Assembly (NCBI RefSeq): GCF_012971745.1
Contig: NZ_CP048834.1
Span: 5,713,001-5,777,000, forward strand
DNA length: 64,000 bases
Origin: Starkeya sp. ORNL1
GTDB taxonomy: Bacteria; Pseudomonadota; Alphaproteobacteria; Rhizobiales; Xanthobacteraceae
Reading direction: 5' to 3'
Positions 32,617-42,133 of this stretch are shown here, piece by piece. Both the position numbers and the translations under genes were made by a program. The notes below the pieces were generated by a model. The model was not told where the DNA came from. It was given only the letters and a program-made list of their open reading frames with translations, and did not search any database. Positions within the stretch are counted from its first letter, which is position 1. Every line of letters starts with the position of its first letter.

Positions 32617-33780
32617 TCACGCGTTCCGCAAAGCAAGGCTCTTCATCAGTGCACGGATGCCATAGCTCCAGGGCTCGATGGCGTCGGCATAGTTCACCCG
32701 GTTGGCCAGCGTGCCGAGCTTCGGCGTCGCGATGCTCACCACGTCGCCGACCTTGTGGGTGAAGCCGAGGCCGGGCACGCCGCGATCGGCAGTGGGTGCG
32801 AACATCGTGCCGAGGAACAGCACGAAGCCGTCGGGATATTGATGGTCGAGGCCGGTGGCGTGCTGCACCAGATCCAGCGGATCGCGGCTGATCTCGGCCA
32901 TGTGGCTCACTTCGCGCAGCGTGAAGCCATCCTCGCCGCGGATGGTGAGTTCGACATCGGCATCGCGCACATCGTCCATGTCGAACGCGGCATCGAACAG
33001 CCGGATGAAGGGACCGATGGCGCACGACGCATTGTTGTCCTTGGCACGGCCGAGCAGTAGCGCGCTGCGGCCCTCGAAATCACGCAGGTTCACGTCATTG
33101 CCGAGCGTGGCGCCGACCACCTCGTTGCGGCCATTGACGGCGAGCACGATCTCCGGCTCCGGATTGTTCCAGGTCGAGGCGCGGTGAATGCCGATCTCGG
33201 CGCCAGTGCCGACCGCGGACATCGGCTGCGCCTTGGTGAAGATCTCGGCGTACGGGCCAAGCCCGACTTCCAGATATTGCGACCAGCGGCCCGTGGCCTT
33301 CATCAGGCGGCGCAGTTCCAGCGCCTCGTCGGAGCCGGGGCGCAGGCGCGCCAGTTCGGTGCCGAGCTCGGCTTCCAGCATGTGCCGGGATTCGTCGGCG
33401 CGGCTCATGTCGCCCTTCACATCCTCCTCGATCAGCCGTTCCAGCAAGCTCTTCACGAAGGTGACGCCGGCGGCCTTGATCGCCTGCAGATCGCACGGCG
33501 CGAGCAGATGCGGCCGGTCGGGCTTGTGCTGGCCGGCGACGCTGCCGGCGATGATCTCCGCGGCGCCGCCCAGCGAGTTGCCAGGAACAGCGGCGACGGC
33601 CTTCGCTGGCTCGGCGGCATCGAGTACGTCGGTGATGGTGTCGAACGCTTCCGACAGATCGACGATCTCGCTGCCGCGCACGGTGACGACAGCGGGGCGG
33701 GCGGCGGCCGGGAGCCAGACGCGGCCGACCAGCACGGCGTCTGCAGCGTCTACGGGCAAGGTGGCTTCAAGGGTGAACAT
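32617..33780 (-). CDS. Fumarylacetoacetate hydrolase (FAH) superfamily protein
   Basis: This 387-residue protein has its FAH core in the C-terminal two thirds: WNNPEPEIVLAVN supplies metal-binding Glu residues and GATLGNDVNLRDFEGR follows. YPDGFVLFLGTMFAPTADR comes later. Related long FAH proteins occur in sugar-acid pathways, where they hydrolyse or dehydrate 2-keto-3-deoxy acids. This fits the two sugar-acid dehydratases in this island. It is the last gene of the tct unit (8 nt after the MBL gene). Confidence 0.82.
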   Translation of the reverse strand: MFTLEATLPVDAADAVLVGRVWLPAAARPAVVTVRGSEIVDLSEAFDTITDVLDAAEPAKAVAAVPGNSLGGAAEIIAGSVAGQHKPDRPHLLAPCDLQAIKAAGVTFVKSLLERLIEEDVKGDMSRADESRHMLEAELGTELARLRPGSDEALELRRLMKATGRWSQYLEVGLGPYAEIFTKAQPMSAVGTGAEIGIHRASTWNNPEPEIVLAVNGRNEVVGATLGNDVNLRDFEGRSALLLGRAKDNNASCAIGPFIRLFDAAFDMDDVRDADVELTIRGEDGFTLREVSHMAEISRDPLDLVQHATGLDHQYPDGFVLFLGTMFAPTADRGVPGLGFTHKVGDVVSIATPKLGTLANRVNYADAIEPWSYGIRALMKSLALRNA

Positions 33781-33788
33781 GGTGGACC

Positions 33789-34640
33789 TCAGTGTGACGT
33801 CTTTCGCTGGGGGAGCGGCGCGGTGCGCCATACGTCGTCGGCCTCCTGGACGACGCGCAGCTCGGCCTCGAGCTTGATGAGATGGGCCATGACGATACGG
33901 CTGGCGGCGCGGTGCAGGCGTGGGTCCTTGCGCCCATAGAGCCGCTGGACCAGATCGGTGGAGGCGATCGGCCCCTCGCGCATCACCCGCAATATCGCTT
34001 CCTCGCGCCGCATCCGGCTGGCGAGCAGGTCGCGCACAAAAGGATGCGGATCGGGGAGTGCCGGCCCATGGGCGGGCAGATAGACCGTGTCGTCGCGCGT
34101 CAGCAGCCGGCGCAGGCTATCGCAATAGGCGGTCATGTCGCCGTGCGGCGGGCCAACCACCGTGCTCGACCAGGCCATGACGTGGTCGCCGGTGAAGAGC
34201 ACGCCGCCCGCGCGCGCGAAGCACATATGGTCGCTGGCGTGGCCGGGCATATGGATGGCGGTCATGCCGGCGATCGCATCGCCGTCGCGGAGCGGAATGT
34301 CCGGCGTGAAGCTCGGCTCCTGGCTGCGATGGAAGGCGGCGATCGGCGCCCCGGTCGCCGCCTTGAGGGCAGGGGCGGCGCCGAGATGATCATGGTGGGT
34401 ATGGCTGATCAGGATCTTCGCGACGCGGCCATCCGTGGCGGCAAGGATCGCCTCGACATGGGCCGGCAGGTCCTCCGGGCCGGGGTCGAGCACCACGATG
34501 CCTTCCGGCGCTTCGATGAGAAACGTGTTGGTGCCGTGATAGGTCATGACGCTGGCATTCGGTGCCACGATCCGTGAAACCCCTGCCATCACCGGCAGCA
34601 TTACGTCGCGCTCAGGCTCCGCTTCCTTCAAGAACGGCAT
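33789..34640 (-). CDS. MBL-fold metallo-hydrolase (LACTB2/glyoxalase II-like)
   Basis: This 283-residue protein has the zinc motif HTHHDHLG near residue 85, a later GHASDH, and a C-terminal winged-helix-like tail (REEAILRVMREGPI). This resembles LACTB2-type hydrolases. In a CoA-rich catabolic island a thioesterase or lactonase role is plausible, not shown. ATG 34640 is chosen over TTG 34658, which lies at a GAGGAT Shine-Dalgarno-like site. Confidence 0.85.
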   Translation of the reverse strand: MPFLKEAEPERDVMLPVMAGVSRIVAPNASVMTYHGTNTFLIEAPEGIVVLDPGPEDLPAHVEAILAATDGRVAKILISHTHHDHLGAAPALKAATGAPIAAFHRSQEPSFTPDIPLRDGDAIAGMTAIHMPGHASDHMCFARAGGVLFTGDHVMAWSSTVVGPPHGDMTAYCDSLRRLLTRDDTVYLPAHGPALPDPHPFVRDLLASRMRREEAILRVMREGPIASTDLVQRLYGRKDPRLHRAASRIVMAHLIKLEAELRVVQEADDVWRTAPLPQRKTSH

Positions 34641-34675
34641 TCGGCTCGCAATCCTCAATCAACAAACACTTGGCA

Positions 34676-36202
34676 TCAATCGCCACCGCCGATAGCGATG
34701 GTTCTGGTCTTGATGCCGAACAGTCGGTCCAGCACCGCGCGCTGGAGGTCGAGCGTCAGCACGAAGATGACGACCAGCCAGATGAACAGCGCCATCGGGC
34801 TCTTATAGAAGATCGAGGGGTCGCCAAGGTTCATGAACAGCCCTTCGCGGATGTATTTCTCGATCAGCGGCCCCAGCACCATGCCGATCACCATCGGCGC
34901 CAGCTGGAAATTGAACTTGCGCAGGAAGTAGCCGATCACCCCCAGCGCGATCAGGAAGTACACGTCCATCATGCTGTTATTGACGCTGTAGGCACCGATC
35001 ACCGCCATCAGCAGGATCAGCGGCAGGAAGATATGGTTGGGCACGCGCAGCAGGCTGACCCACACGCTGATCATCGGCACGTTCATGATCAGCAGGATGA
35101 TGTTGCCGACATACATGGAGACGATGACGCCCCAGAAGATCTCCGGGTGATTGACGATCAAGAGCGGCCCGGGCTGCACGCCGTGCACCATCATGGCAGA
35201 GAGCATGAGCGCGGTGACGGCGCCATAGGGCAGGCCGATGGCGAGCAGCGGCACCATGGTGGAGGTGGCGGCGGCATTGTTCGCCGTCTCCGGCCCGGCG
35301 ACGCCCTCGACGGCGCCCTTGCCGATCTCGCCGCGATATTTCGAGAAGGTCTTCTCGATCTTGTAGGAGACGAAGCTCGACAGCGTGGTGTGCGGGCCGG
35401 GCAAGAGGCCGATGACGAAGCCGACAATCGTGCCGCGGCCATAGGGCGCCCAGGCGCGGCGCCACTCCTCGCGGGTCGGCAGCAGGTCGCGCAGCTTCAC
35501 CCGCAGCGGCTTCACCTGCGTCTCCAGCGATTCCACCACATTCATCACCTCGGCGACGCCATAGACGCCGACCACCAGCGAGACCAGCTCGATGCCCTGC
35601 GTCAGGTCGATCAGGCCGAAGGTGAAGCGGTTCTGCCCGGTGACATCCTCCTGGCCGACGGTGCTCAGCATCAGGCCGATGGCCATCGGGAAGATGCCGG
35701 AGGCGAAGCTGCCGCCGGAGATGCGGGAGAACAGCAGAAGGCCGCCCGCCACGAGCGCGAGGAATTCGGCCGGGCCGAACAGGATGCCGAACTTGGCGAG
35801 CGTCGGCGCGAACAGCATGACGCCGATGGTCGACACCGTGCCGCCGACGAAGGAGCCGACGGCGACGATGGTGAGCGCGGCGCCGGCGCGCCCGCGCCGT
35901 GTCATCTCATAGCCGTCGATGCAGGTGACGACGGAGGCGGCCTCGCCCGGCATGTTCAACAGGATCGAGGTGGTCGAGCCGCCATACATGGCGCCGTAAT
36001 ACATGCCGGCCATCATGATGAGGCCGCTGGTCGGATCGAGCGAATAGCTGATCGGCAGGATGAGCGCGATGCCGGCGACCGGGCCTAGGCCCGGCAGCAC
36101 GCCGATGGCGGTGCCGACCAGCGCGCCGAGGAAGGCGACCAGCAGGTTCTGCGCGGTGAAGGCGACGCTCACGCCGTACAGGATTCCGTCGATGGTAGTC
36201 AT
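34676..36202 (-). CDS. tctA: Tripartite tricarboxylate transporter, large membrane subunit TctA (system 1)
   Basis: This 508-residue, very hydrophobic permease has the TctA repeat signature [20 protein letters not shown] (about 35-54) and GLLPGPHTT in the second half. It uses the proton gradient to import a carboxylate delivered by TctC. It lies after TctC and TctB in one transcription unit, with an 10-nt gap to tctB. The ligand is unknown. Confidence 0.93.
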   Translation of the reverse strand: MTTIDGILYGVSVAFTAQNLLVAFLGALVGTAIGVLPGLGPVAGIALILPISYSLDPTSGLIMMAGMYYGAMYGGSTTSILLNMPGEAASVVTCIDGYEMTRRGRAGAALTIVAVGSFVGGTVSTIGVMLFAPTLAKFGILFGPAEFLALVAGGLLLFSRISGGSFASGIFPMAIGLMLSTVGQEDVTGQNRFTFGLIDLTQGIELVSLVVGVYGVAEVMNVVESLETQVKPLRVKLRDLLPTREEWRRAWAPYGRGTIVGFVIGLLPGPHTTLSSFVSYKIEKTFSKYRGEIGKGAVEGVAGPETANNAAATSTMVPLLAIGLPYGAVTALMLSAMMVHGVQPGPLLIVNHPEIFWGVIVSMYVGNIILLIMNVPMISVWVSLLRVPNHIFLPLILLMAVIGAYSVNNSMMDVYFLIALGVIGYFLRKFNFQLAPMVIGMVLGPLIEKYIREGLFMNLGDPSIFYKSPMALFIWLVVIFVLTLDLQRAVLDRLFGIKTRTIAIGGGD

Positions 36203-36212
36203 ACGGGCGTCC

Positions 36213-36695
36213 TCAGGGCAGATCGATGCCGAGCATGCCGGTCGGCAGCGGCACCTTCAGGAAGGTCACGAAGAGGAAGTGGAGCGCCGCCGCCATGATG
36301 AGCGAATAGAGGATGATGCGCGGCCAGCCGAGCTTGGAGAGTGACCGCATCAGCACGGCGATGAACAGCGCGCCGGCGGCGAACTGGCCCACCACCGGCA
36401 GTAGCGCGACATAGCCGCAGAGCAGCGCGATCAGCAGGACGACGCGGTTGCGGTCAGCGCCGATGGGGAGCGCATACTCCTCATCGGGGCCGGCCCGCAT
36501 GCCCTCGGCGACAGTGGCGAGAGAGCCGAGCACCAGGGTGATGCCGACGATGATCGGGAAGATCGCCGCCCCCGGCTGGTCCATCCGGCCGAAGGGCAGC
36601 CGGAAGGACAGCACCAGATAGCCCGCTGCCAGCGCCACCCCGATCAGTCCAACAAGAATATAGGCGGTGCTCTTCCGGATCGAGATGGCGTTCAT
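36213..36695 (-). CDS. tctB: Tripartite tricarboxylate transporter, small membrane subunit TctB (system 1)
   Basis: This protein of about 160 residues has four hydrophobic segments (AYILVGLIGVALAAGYLV, AIFPIIVGITLVLGSLA, VVLLIALLCGYVALLPVV, ILYSLIMAAALHFLFVTF), the usual TctB pattern. A GTG at 36713 overlaps the tctC TGA (GTGA), so coupled initiation six codons earlier is an alternative to the ATG at 36695. Confidence 0.88.
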   Translation of the reverse strand: MNAISIRKSTAYILVGLIGVALAAGYLVLSFRLPFGRMDQPGAAIFPIIVGITLVLGSLATVAEGMRAGPDEEYALPIGADRNRVVLLIALLCGYVALLPVVGQFAAGALFIAVLMRSLSKLGWPRIILYSLIMAAALHFLFVTFLKVPLPTGMLGIDLP

Positions 36696-36709
36696 GGCAG
36701 GCCCCTGTG

Positions 36710-37699
36710 TCACTTCTGGTCCATGAAAGTCTTCAGGTCCTGGAACGTCCTGGTGTATTGCTGCAATTCCTGCTTGGTCTCTTCAGGACCTTTCGGGTCG
36801 ACGATCATACCGGTGGTCTTGGCGAAATTCTTGAAGTCGTCGCTGTTAACCACTTCAAGCGAGGCGGCCACCAGCTTGGCCTTCACGTCCGCCGGCAGGC
36901 CCTTGGGCGCCAGCACATAGGTGGCATAGGGCAGGGTGACGCCGTAGTTGTCGCCCATCGGCGTGGCGTCGGGGAATGGCTCGTACTTGCCCTTCTGCGC
37001 CACGGCGAGCACGCGCACTTCGCCCGCGGCGACCTGGCCCGCGACGCCGGCGGCACCGGAGGTGACATTCGCCTCGACCCGCCCGCCGAGCACCGCAACC
37101 AGTCCTTCGCCGCCGCCGCCGGTGAAGGGCACCGGGGTGATCTTCACGTCGGCCGCCTTGTTGAGCTGCTGCAGCACCATCTCGACGATGGTACCGAGGC
37201 CGGAGACCGAGGCGCGCATCTTGCCGGGATTGGCCTTGGCTTCGGCCAGGAACTCGTCGAGGTTTTTCCACCTCGCATCGCCCTTGACGACGATGATGGA
37301 GGGCAACTCGACCATCTTGACGATCGGCTCGTAATCGTCCGGCGACTTGTAGATCAGCCCGTCATTCACCAGCGGCTGATAGACCAGCGCGGCATTGGTT
37401 CCGAGGCCGATGGTGTAGCCGTCGGGGCGCGCGCGAACCACGGTGCTGATGCCGACGGTGGCCGAGCCGCCCGGCTTGTTCTCGACATCGACATTGCTGC
37501 CCTTCAGCGCCTTCTCCAACCCGGCGGCGAACTGCCGGCCGATCGGATCGGTGCCGCCGCCGGGGGCGAACGGCACGATGAAGGTGATATCGCGCGACGG
37601 ATAGCTGTCCGCTTTCGCGGGAGCGGCGAAGCTCACCGCGGTGATCCCTGCGAGCAGCGCGATAGCCGTCAGCCCGGCGGCCCGTGCGTGGTTCGGCAT
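36710..37699 (-). CDS. tctC: Tripartite tricarboxylate transporter binding protein TctC/Bug (system 1)
   Basis: This 329-residue periplasmic binding protein has a Sec signal (LTAIALLAGITAVSFA, cleaved near AKADS). The Bug family block ITFIVPFAPGGGTDPIGRQF follows. GGGAGGG lies just upstream of the ATG. Bug proteins bind carboxylates through main-chain amides and ordered water, so the ligand cannot be read from residues. It is the first gene of its unit and lies downstream of an ATCTAAT-containing promoter region. Confidence 0.92.
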   Translation of the reverse strand: MPNHARAAGLTAIALLAGITAVSFAAPAKADSYPSRDITFIVPFAPGGGTDPIGRQFAAGLEKALKGSNVDVENKPGGSATVGISTVVRARPDGYTIGLGTNAALVYQPLVNDGLIYKSPDDYEPIVKMVELPSIIVVKGDARWKNLDEFLAEAKANPGKMRASVSGLGTIVEMVLQQLNKAADVKITPVPFTGGGGEGLVAVLGGRVEANVTSGAAGVAGQVAAGEVRVLAVAQKGKYEPFPDATPMGDNYGVTLPYATYVLAPKGLPADVKAKLVAASLEVVNSDDFKNFAKTTGMIVDPKGPEETKQELQQYTRTFQDLKTFMDQK

Positions 37700-38119
37700 G
37701 ATTCCCTCCCATGTTGTTTGTCGGGTCCGGAATGTTTCTTCCGGTAACCGTGTCTCAATGCGTTCAGCCGATGGATGTATTACCTCCTGCGCGAGCGGAT
37801 ACTGCCGGGATGCTTGGCGTCTGCATCATCGCGGCAGGTTGGCTCGGGCTGTCGGGGCGCCGGCACGTATCAGCGACAGAGGCGTTCGGAGCGAGCATGG
37901 TGCCTGCCGGCCCACGGCCGGAACGGACATCGCCTCTGGCATCCGCCTGCTCCAATTTGATCGACTGTTAGCATACTCTATCTAATTATCGGCTTGTCAA
38001 GGACGCCGATGCGCGGGTTGGGCGATGTCGACGGGAGTAGGCGATGATTTGGGAGTGACGAATATGTACTTGGTATTATTTAGGTCGCGACGTGAACGAA
38101 TTGAGTGAATACATTCATC
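37700..38119. promoter_or_regulatory. Promoter region of the tctCBA-MBL-FAH unit
   Basis: No gene is seen. An AT-rich island at about 37965-38095 contains ACTCTATCTAAT at 37975-37986, which matches 10 of 12 bases of ATTGTATCTAAT found in two sister promoters of this island. It lies about 275 bp upstream of the tctC start, so a long leader or further sites are possible. Confidence 0.5.
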
Positions 38120-38220
38120 GTCATCCCGGCCGTAGGCGCAGCCGGAGAGCCGGGATCGCGCGAAGTCCGGCTCGGCCCCTTCCTACGATCCCGGATCGGC
38201 CGCTGGCGGTCCGGGATGAC
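38120..38220. repeat. Intergenic repeat R1, copy 2 (inverted)
   Basis: It has the same blocks as 158-257 and 53487-53587 but in the opposite orientation (TTCCTACGATCCCGG instead of GGATCGTAGGAA). It starts GTCATCCCGG and ends CCGGGATGAC, so the ends are inverted repeats. Confidence 0.75.
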
Positions 38221-38252
38221 GATGGGTGGGAGGGAAGGAGGAGGCGCGCTGC

Positions 38253-38300
38253 TTCAACATCCTTCGAGGCCCGGCTTTGCCCGGGCACCTCAGGATGACG
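38253..38300. repeat. Intergenic repeat R2, copy 2
   Basis: It reads CAACATCCTTCGAGGCCCGG and ends CACCTCAGGATGACG. CAACATCCTTCGAGGC also occurs at 54706. It lies just downstream of the GntR stop codon and next to an R1 copy; the two together may act as a terminator. Confidence 0.7.
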
Positions 38301-38331
38301 TTCCTCCAGCTTTCAGGAAGCCAGGTGCGCC

Positions 38332-39003
38332 CTACTTGCCGCCCATGCGCTCCAGCAGGTCGGCCTTGGCGCCTTCGACATGGGCGCGGACCACTTTTTC
38401 CAGCCGGTCCTCGTCCTGATCGCGAAGCGCCTGGAGGATGAGGGCGTGCTCGTCGACCATGCGGTCGAGGCGGACTTCGCTGTAGCCGTATTTTCCGCGC
38501 AGTCCGCCGAGCAGCGTCGCATAGCGCTCATAGATGAGGAGGGCCTCCTCATTGTCGCCGTGGCGATAGATCATGCGGTGGAATTCGGAGTTCAGCGCGA
38601 AGATGGTGTCGATGTCGCGGCGCTGCACCGACTCTTTGAAATCCTTGTGGATTTGCGCCAGCTTGGCCATCGCCGCATTGGTCAGGTTCGGCAGGCTGAG
38701 CCGCATCAGCAGCACTTCCATCGCCGCGCGCAGATCATAGATGTTGCGCACCCGCCTTGTGTTCAGCGAGAGCACGCGGGCGCCCTTGTGCGGCAGGATC
38801 TCGACCAGGCCCTCGCCCTGCAGCGATTGCAGCGCCTCGCGGATCGGCATCTGGCTGAAGCCGAAGCGGTCGACCAGCGACGCCGTGGTCAGGCGCGTCC
38901 CGTCCGGGATGCGGCCCGACAGGATCTCGACACGAAGCTGGTCACGGAGCGCCGCATAGGTGGGCACCCCGGTCGCGAGCTCGGAAGGGAGCGTCTCCGA
39001 CAT
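38332..39003 (-). CDS. GntR-family regulator with FCD ligand domain (FadR subfamily)
   Basis: This 223-residue regulator has an N-terminal winged helix (about 15-78: LRDQLRVEILSG, then MPIREALQSLQGEGLVEILP) and a helical FCD domain (about 95-215). FCD metal ligands are suggested by Asp/His in NSEFHRMIYRHG and His in MVDEHALILQAL. GGAGG precedes the ATG at 39003. FCD regulators usually sense carboxylates, so it fits as the controller of the surrounding island. Confidence 0.9.
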   Translation of the reverse strand: MSETLPSELATGVPTYAALRDQLRVEILSGRIPDGTRLTTASLVDRFGFSQMPIREALQSLQGEGLVEILPHKGARVLSLNTRRVRNIYDLRAAMEVLLMRLSLPNLTNAAMAKLAQIHKDFKESVQRRDIDTIFALNSEFHRMIYRHGDNEEALLIYERYATLLGGLRGKYGYSEVRLDRMVDEHALILQALRDQDEDRLEKVVRAHVEGAKADLLERMGGK

Positions 39004-39307
39004 CAATCCTCCGCCGTCGGACCACTACCGACTTTGGTATACGATATAATAGATATAAGTTGAATATTTAGATCAAATCTGGTGCCGCGTCAATCGTGAC
39101 AGGCACGGTGACGCGGAAGCCGGATTTACCTAGAGGCGAGAGTCAGGAGCAGATGATCCCGAGTTGAATCTGGCAGAACACCACACGTCTAGCGCACTAT
39201 ACACGAACCACGTGTCCGGACAAAGCTACTTAAGTTCAGTCCGTTCTCCTCTTGTCAAAGTAACGGCGCGACTGAGACGCTAGAATTCTGAGCGGGCCGG
39301 TGAATGG
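39004..39307. promoter_or_regulatory. Promoter region of the GntR gene
   Basis: About 300 bp without a gene. Next to the GntR start, TTTGGTATACGATATAATAG (about 39033) contains the palindrome GTATAC typical of FCD-regulator sites, and ATTTAGATCAAAT follows near 39067. This AT-rich block probably holds the promoter and an autoregulatory site. The rest (39090-39300) shows nothing recognisable. Confidence 0.55.
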
Positions 39308-40219
39308 TCACGACGCCTTCGATAGCGGCATGCCCAACGTCGCCGCTATATGCACCGGAAGCTCGGACAGCCGCCGCAGCACGGTGACGCCGGCATCCTC
39401 CAGCGCCCTTATCTTCGCCGAGGGCGTGCCCGCGCCGCCTTCGATGATGGTGCCGCCATGGCCGAAGCGCACGCCCGGCAGCGCCTCGGTGAAGCGGCCG
39501 ACAATGATGGCGAAGACCGGCTTGGTGATGGCGCCGCTCCTGATCAGCCTGGCGGCCTCCTCCTCATAGAGCGTGCCGGTCTCGCCGAACAGGATCACCG
39601 CCCTGGTCTCGGGATCGCGCTCGAACAGTTCCAGCAGTTCGGGGAAAGCGGTGCCGGACATCGCCTCGCCGCCCACCGAGACATAGGTGCTCTGGCCGAT
39701 GCCGGCGCGCGTCAGGGTCCAGCAGATCTCCGCGCCCATGCCGCCGCTCTTCGACATGATGCCGACCGGCCCGCGCAGCAGCGCGCGATCCGGCCGCTCG
39801 CCGCCAATGCCGCCGATCAGCGCCTTGCCCGGGCTGACGATGCCGAGCGTGTTCGGCCCCACGACGCGCACGCCGGCCTTGCGGGCTTCGCCAAGGATCA
39901 CCGCAAGATCGTGGATCGGGATGCGTTCCGCCGAGATGGCCAGCAGCGGCACGCCGGCTTCGATCAGGTCGAGCGAGGAAGCCTTCAAGGCGCGCGGCGG
40001 CACATAGCTGATAGCGGCGTCGATCTGGTGATGCCGCACCGCCTCGGCGCAGGAATCATAGACCGGGATGCCGTCGACTTCCTGGCCGCCCTTGCCGGGA
40101 GTGACGCCGGCGACGACCTTGGTGCCGTAGCGCAGCATGCGCTGCACATCCATGCGGCCCTGCGTACCGGTGATGGCCTGCACCAGCACCCTTGTATTCT
40201 CGTCCAGCAGGATGCTCAC
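39308..40219 (-). CDS. Succinyl-CoA synthetase-like ligase, alpha subunit
   Basis: This 303-residue protein has an N-terminal CoA-binding Rossmann domain (VLVQAITGTQGRMDVQRML) and a ligase domain. The phospho-His is in VRFGHGGTIIEGGAGT near residue 252. It pairs with the beta subunit just upstream (ATGA overlap). A true sucCD pair would sit in a TCA operon; here the partner genes suggest activation of another dicarboxylate, as in malate-CoA or itaconate-CoA ligases. Confidence 0.88.
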   Translation of the reverse strand: MSILLDENTRVLVQAITGTQGRMDVQRMLRYGTKVVAGVTPGKGGQEVDGIPVYDSCAEAVRHHQIDAAISYVPPRALKASSLDLIEAGVPLLAISAERIPIHDLAVILGEARKAGVRVVGPNTLGIVSPGKALIGGIGGERPDRALLRGPVGIMSKSGGMGAEICWTLTRAGIGQSTYVSVGGEAMSGTAFPELLELFERDPETRAVILFGETGTLYEEEAARLIRSGAITKPVFAIIVGRFTEALPGVRFGHGGTIIEGGAGTPSAKIRALEDAGVTVLRRLSELPVHIAATLGMPLSKAS

Positions 40220-41436
40220 GCCACGCCCTCCCGCGCTTCAACGTCCTTTACCCGGTCGACGAAGCGGTCGAGCGCGTATTCCAGCGTGACCTCGTCGCCA
40301 TAATATTCGAGATGCGGCACCCGCGAGGCGGTCCGACGGGCCTCTTCCTCGCCCGGGCCCGCCATGCGCAGCACCACCGGGAAGCGCTCGAAATCAAGCT
40401 GCGAGGCTTCCAGCGCCTCGACCAGGATCCGCACCCGGGATTCGATACGGGCAAGATTTATGATGTTGGAGCCGAACACCAGGCCGCGCAGGCCAGGGAT
40501 CTGCAGCACGCCCTCGAATAACGCGCGCAGCATGGTCTCGTTCGGCGTGGTCGCGTCGTAATAGGTCGCCGGCTTGCCGCCGCGGTCGATGATGTGGTCG
40601 GCCGACCACAGGCTGCAGCCGCCGCCGGAGAGCAGGCAGCCGAGATTGCCGCCCTCCAATTCCATGAAGCGCATGCTGCCGGCGCCCTCGAGATTCAGGG
40701 CGAACAGCCGTCGCTCCAGCGGCGTTGCCTGCCTGCCGAACCGGCTGGCGCCATACTCGATCCATTGCGCCAGTTCCGGCTGGCGGAACAGCGCGTCGTC
40801 GTCAATGTCCATCAGCGTGCCGATCGCGGTCGCGCCGCCATCGGCGTCGAGGCTCAGCGGGTTGATCTCCAGCACCCGGGCCTCGTATGTGCGAAAGGCT
40901 TGCAGTGCCTGCTCCGTGGCGCGGCCGGCGACTTCCGCCTTCTCGGCGGAAAGCCCGACCGAGCGCCATGCCTCGGCAAAGGAGGCGACCGGCTGCTCAA
41001 GCGCGAGGTCGATCGGAATATGGGCGAACGCCTCCGGATTGGCGGCGGCGGCTTCCTCGACATCGACGCCGCCGAGCCGGCCGAGCATGGCGACGGCGCT
41101 GCGCAGCACACTGTCGAAATTGAAGGACAGGAACAGTTCGTCAGCGATCTGCTCCTTGCGTTCCAGCAGCAGCGCGCCGGCGTGGAAGCCGCGGAATTCG
41201 CGGCCGACAATGGCCTCGAAGGCGGCGCGCAACTCGGCCTCGTCATGGACGATGCGCACCGCACCGGCCTTGCCCTTCTTGCCGATCGGGATCAGCGCCT
41301 TCGCCACCGCGGGGAAGGCGACCTCGGCGGCACATTGCGGGATTTCCTCGGCGTGATGGATCACCACGCCCTTGGGGACCCGGAGTCCGTGGCGCTCCAG
41401 CAGTTCCTTGGTCTTGTCCTCGAGCAATGCCGCCAT
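40216..41436 (-). CDS. Succinyl-CoA synthetase-like ligase, beta subunit
   Basis: This 406-residue protein has an N-terminal ATP-grasp domain (FPAVAKALIPIGKKGKAGAVR, LEINPLSLDADGGATAIG) and a C-terminal CoA-ligase domain (GAGSMRFMELEGGNLGCLLSG). Sequence differs from typical SucC in the N-terminal third, including a stretch VDVEEAAAANPEAFAHIPID. It makes the nucleotide-dependent half of a two-subunit acyl-CoA ligase. Confidence 0.87.
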   Translation of the reverse strand: MAALLEDKTKELLERHGLRVPKGVVIHHAEEIPQCAAEVAFPAVAKALIPIGKKGKAGAVRIVHDEAELRAAFEAIVGREFRGFHAGALLLERKEQIADELFLSFNFDSVLRSAVAMLGRLGGVDVEEAAAANPEAFAHIPIDLALEQPVASFAEAWRSVGLSAEKAEVAGRATEQALQAFRTYEARVLEINPLSLDADGGATAIGTLMDIDDDALFRQPELAQWIEYGASRFGRQATPLERRLFALNLEGAGSMRFMELEGGNLGCLLSGGGCSLWSADHIIDRGGKPATYYDATTPNETMLRALFEGVLQIPGLRGLVFGSNIINLARIESRVRILVEALEASQLDFERFPVVLRMAGPGEEEARRTASRVPHLEYYGDEVTLEYALDRFVDRVKDVEAREGVA

Positions 41437-41472
41437 GTCGGTCTATCCCGCTCCTCAAAAGCTGACCTGTAC

Positions 41473-41587
41473 TTCCCTCTCCCCGAGGGGGAGAGGTGGC
41501 CCGCAAAGCGGGTCGGTGAGGGGGCGCGCGTCCGGGAAGCGAAGAAGACCCCTCACCCCAACCCTCTCCCCGACGGGGAGAGGGAGA
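41473..41587. repeat. Intergenic repeat R3, copy 2
   Basis: It starts CCCTCTCCCCGAGGGGGAGAG and ends CTCTCCCCGACGGGGAGAGGG, as at 32492-32605. It lies inside the long operon, between the dehydratase and ligase beta genes, where its hairpins could change the ratio of upstream and downstream products. Confidence 0.7.
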
Positions 41588-41593
41588 AGACAC

Positions 41594-42085
41594 TCACGCC
41601 GCTGCGGCGATCTTCGGCGCCACGAAGGGGTAGGGCACCGCGCGGCCGCCGCGCTTCGGCAGCACCACGGTGGCGGTGCCTTGGGTGGAATCGACGCCGC
41701 GGGAGTTGCGCAGGCCAATCTCCAGCTCGACGAAGCCGAGCCCGTCCGCCTCGTATTTCTTCACCGGCTTGCCCCAGGCGGTGATGGTGTCGCCCGGTAC
41801 GTCCATGGCGCGGTACTGGAAGCCGATCTTCCAGTTCCAGCCGCCTTCGCCGGCCCAGTCCTTCAGCAACTGGGCGAGCACATGCTGCTTCCAGGTGCCG
41901 TTCACCAGCACGTCCGGCAGCTTGTCATGGCCGGTGGCATATGGGTTGTCGTAATGGATGCGGTGCCAGTTCTCCATCGCCGCCGACCAGCGCATGATGT
42001 GCGCGGTGGTGATCGGCCCCTTGGAGATGGACGGGATTTCCTTGTCGAGCTCGACATCGTCGAAATAGATTTGCTCGCCCTTCAT
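41594..42085 (-). CDS. MaoC/FAS1-like dehydratase, C-terminal-type subunit
   Basis: This 163-residue hot-dog-fold protein starts MKGEQIYFDDVELDKEIP. The motif HRIHYDNPYATGHDKLPDVLVNG holds the R-hydratase Asp/His pair. GGAGGAAAG precedes the ATG. It would form a two-part hydratase with 42134-42679, as in mesaconyl-CoA hydratase-like and related enzymes. Confidence 0.82.
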   Translation of the reverse strand: MKGEQIYFDDVELDKEIPSISKGPITTAHIMRWSAAMENWHRIHYDNPYATGHDKLPDVLVNGTWKQHVLAQLLKDWAGEGGWNWKIGFQYRAMDVPGDTITAWGKPVKKYEADGLGFVELEIGLRNSRGVDSTQGTATVVLPKRGGRAVPYPFVAPKIAAAA

Positions 42086-42133
42086 GCTTTCCTCCGGAGT
42101 TCTTCTCGATTGCTGCGCGTCTGACGTATCGGA

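Noticed and set aside
37700..38331. Short open frames of 60-115 codons in this gap
   Set aside because: They overlap repeats R1 and R2, lack ribosome sites, and their products are low-complexity Arg/Pro/Ser sequence.
39308..41436. TCA-cycle succinyl-CoA synthetase sucCD
   Set aside because: The neighbours are not TCA genes and the pair is embedded in an acid-catabolic operon, so a housekeeping role is unlikely.
32492..41587. GGGGAGAGGG repeats as insertion-sequence ends
   Set aside because: No transposase or target duplication is visible, and the elements are only about 115 bp with internal hairpins.
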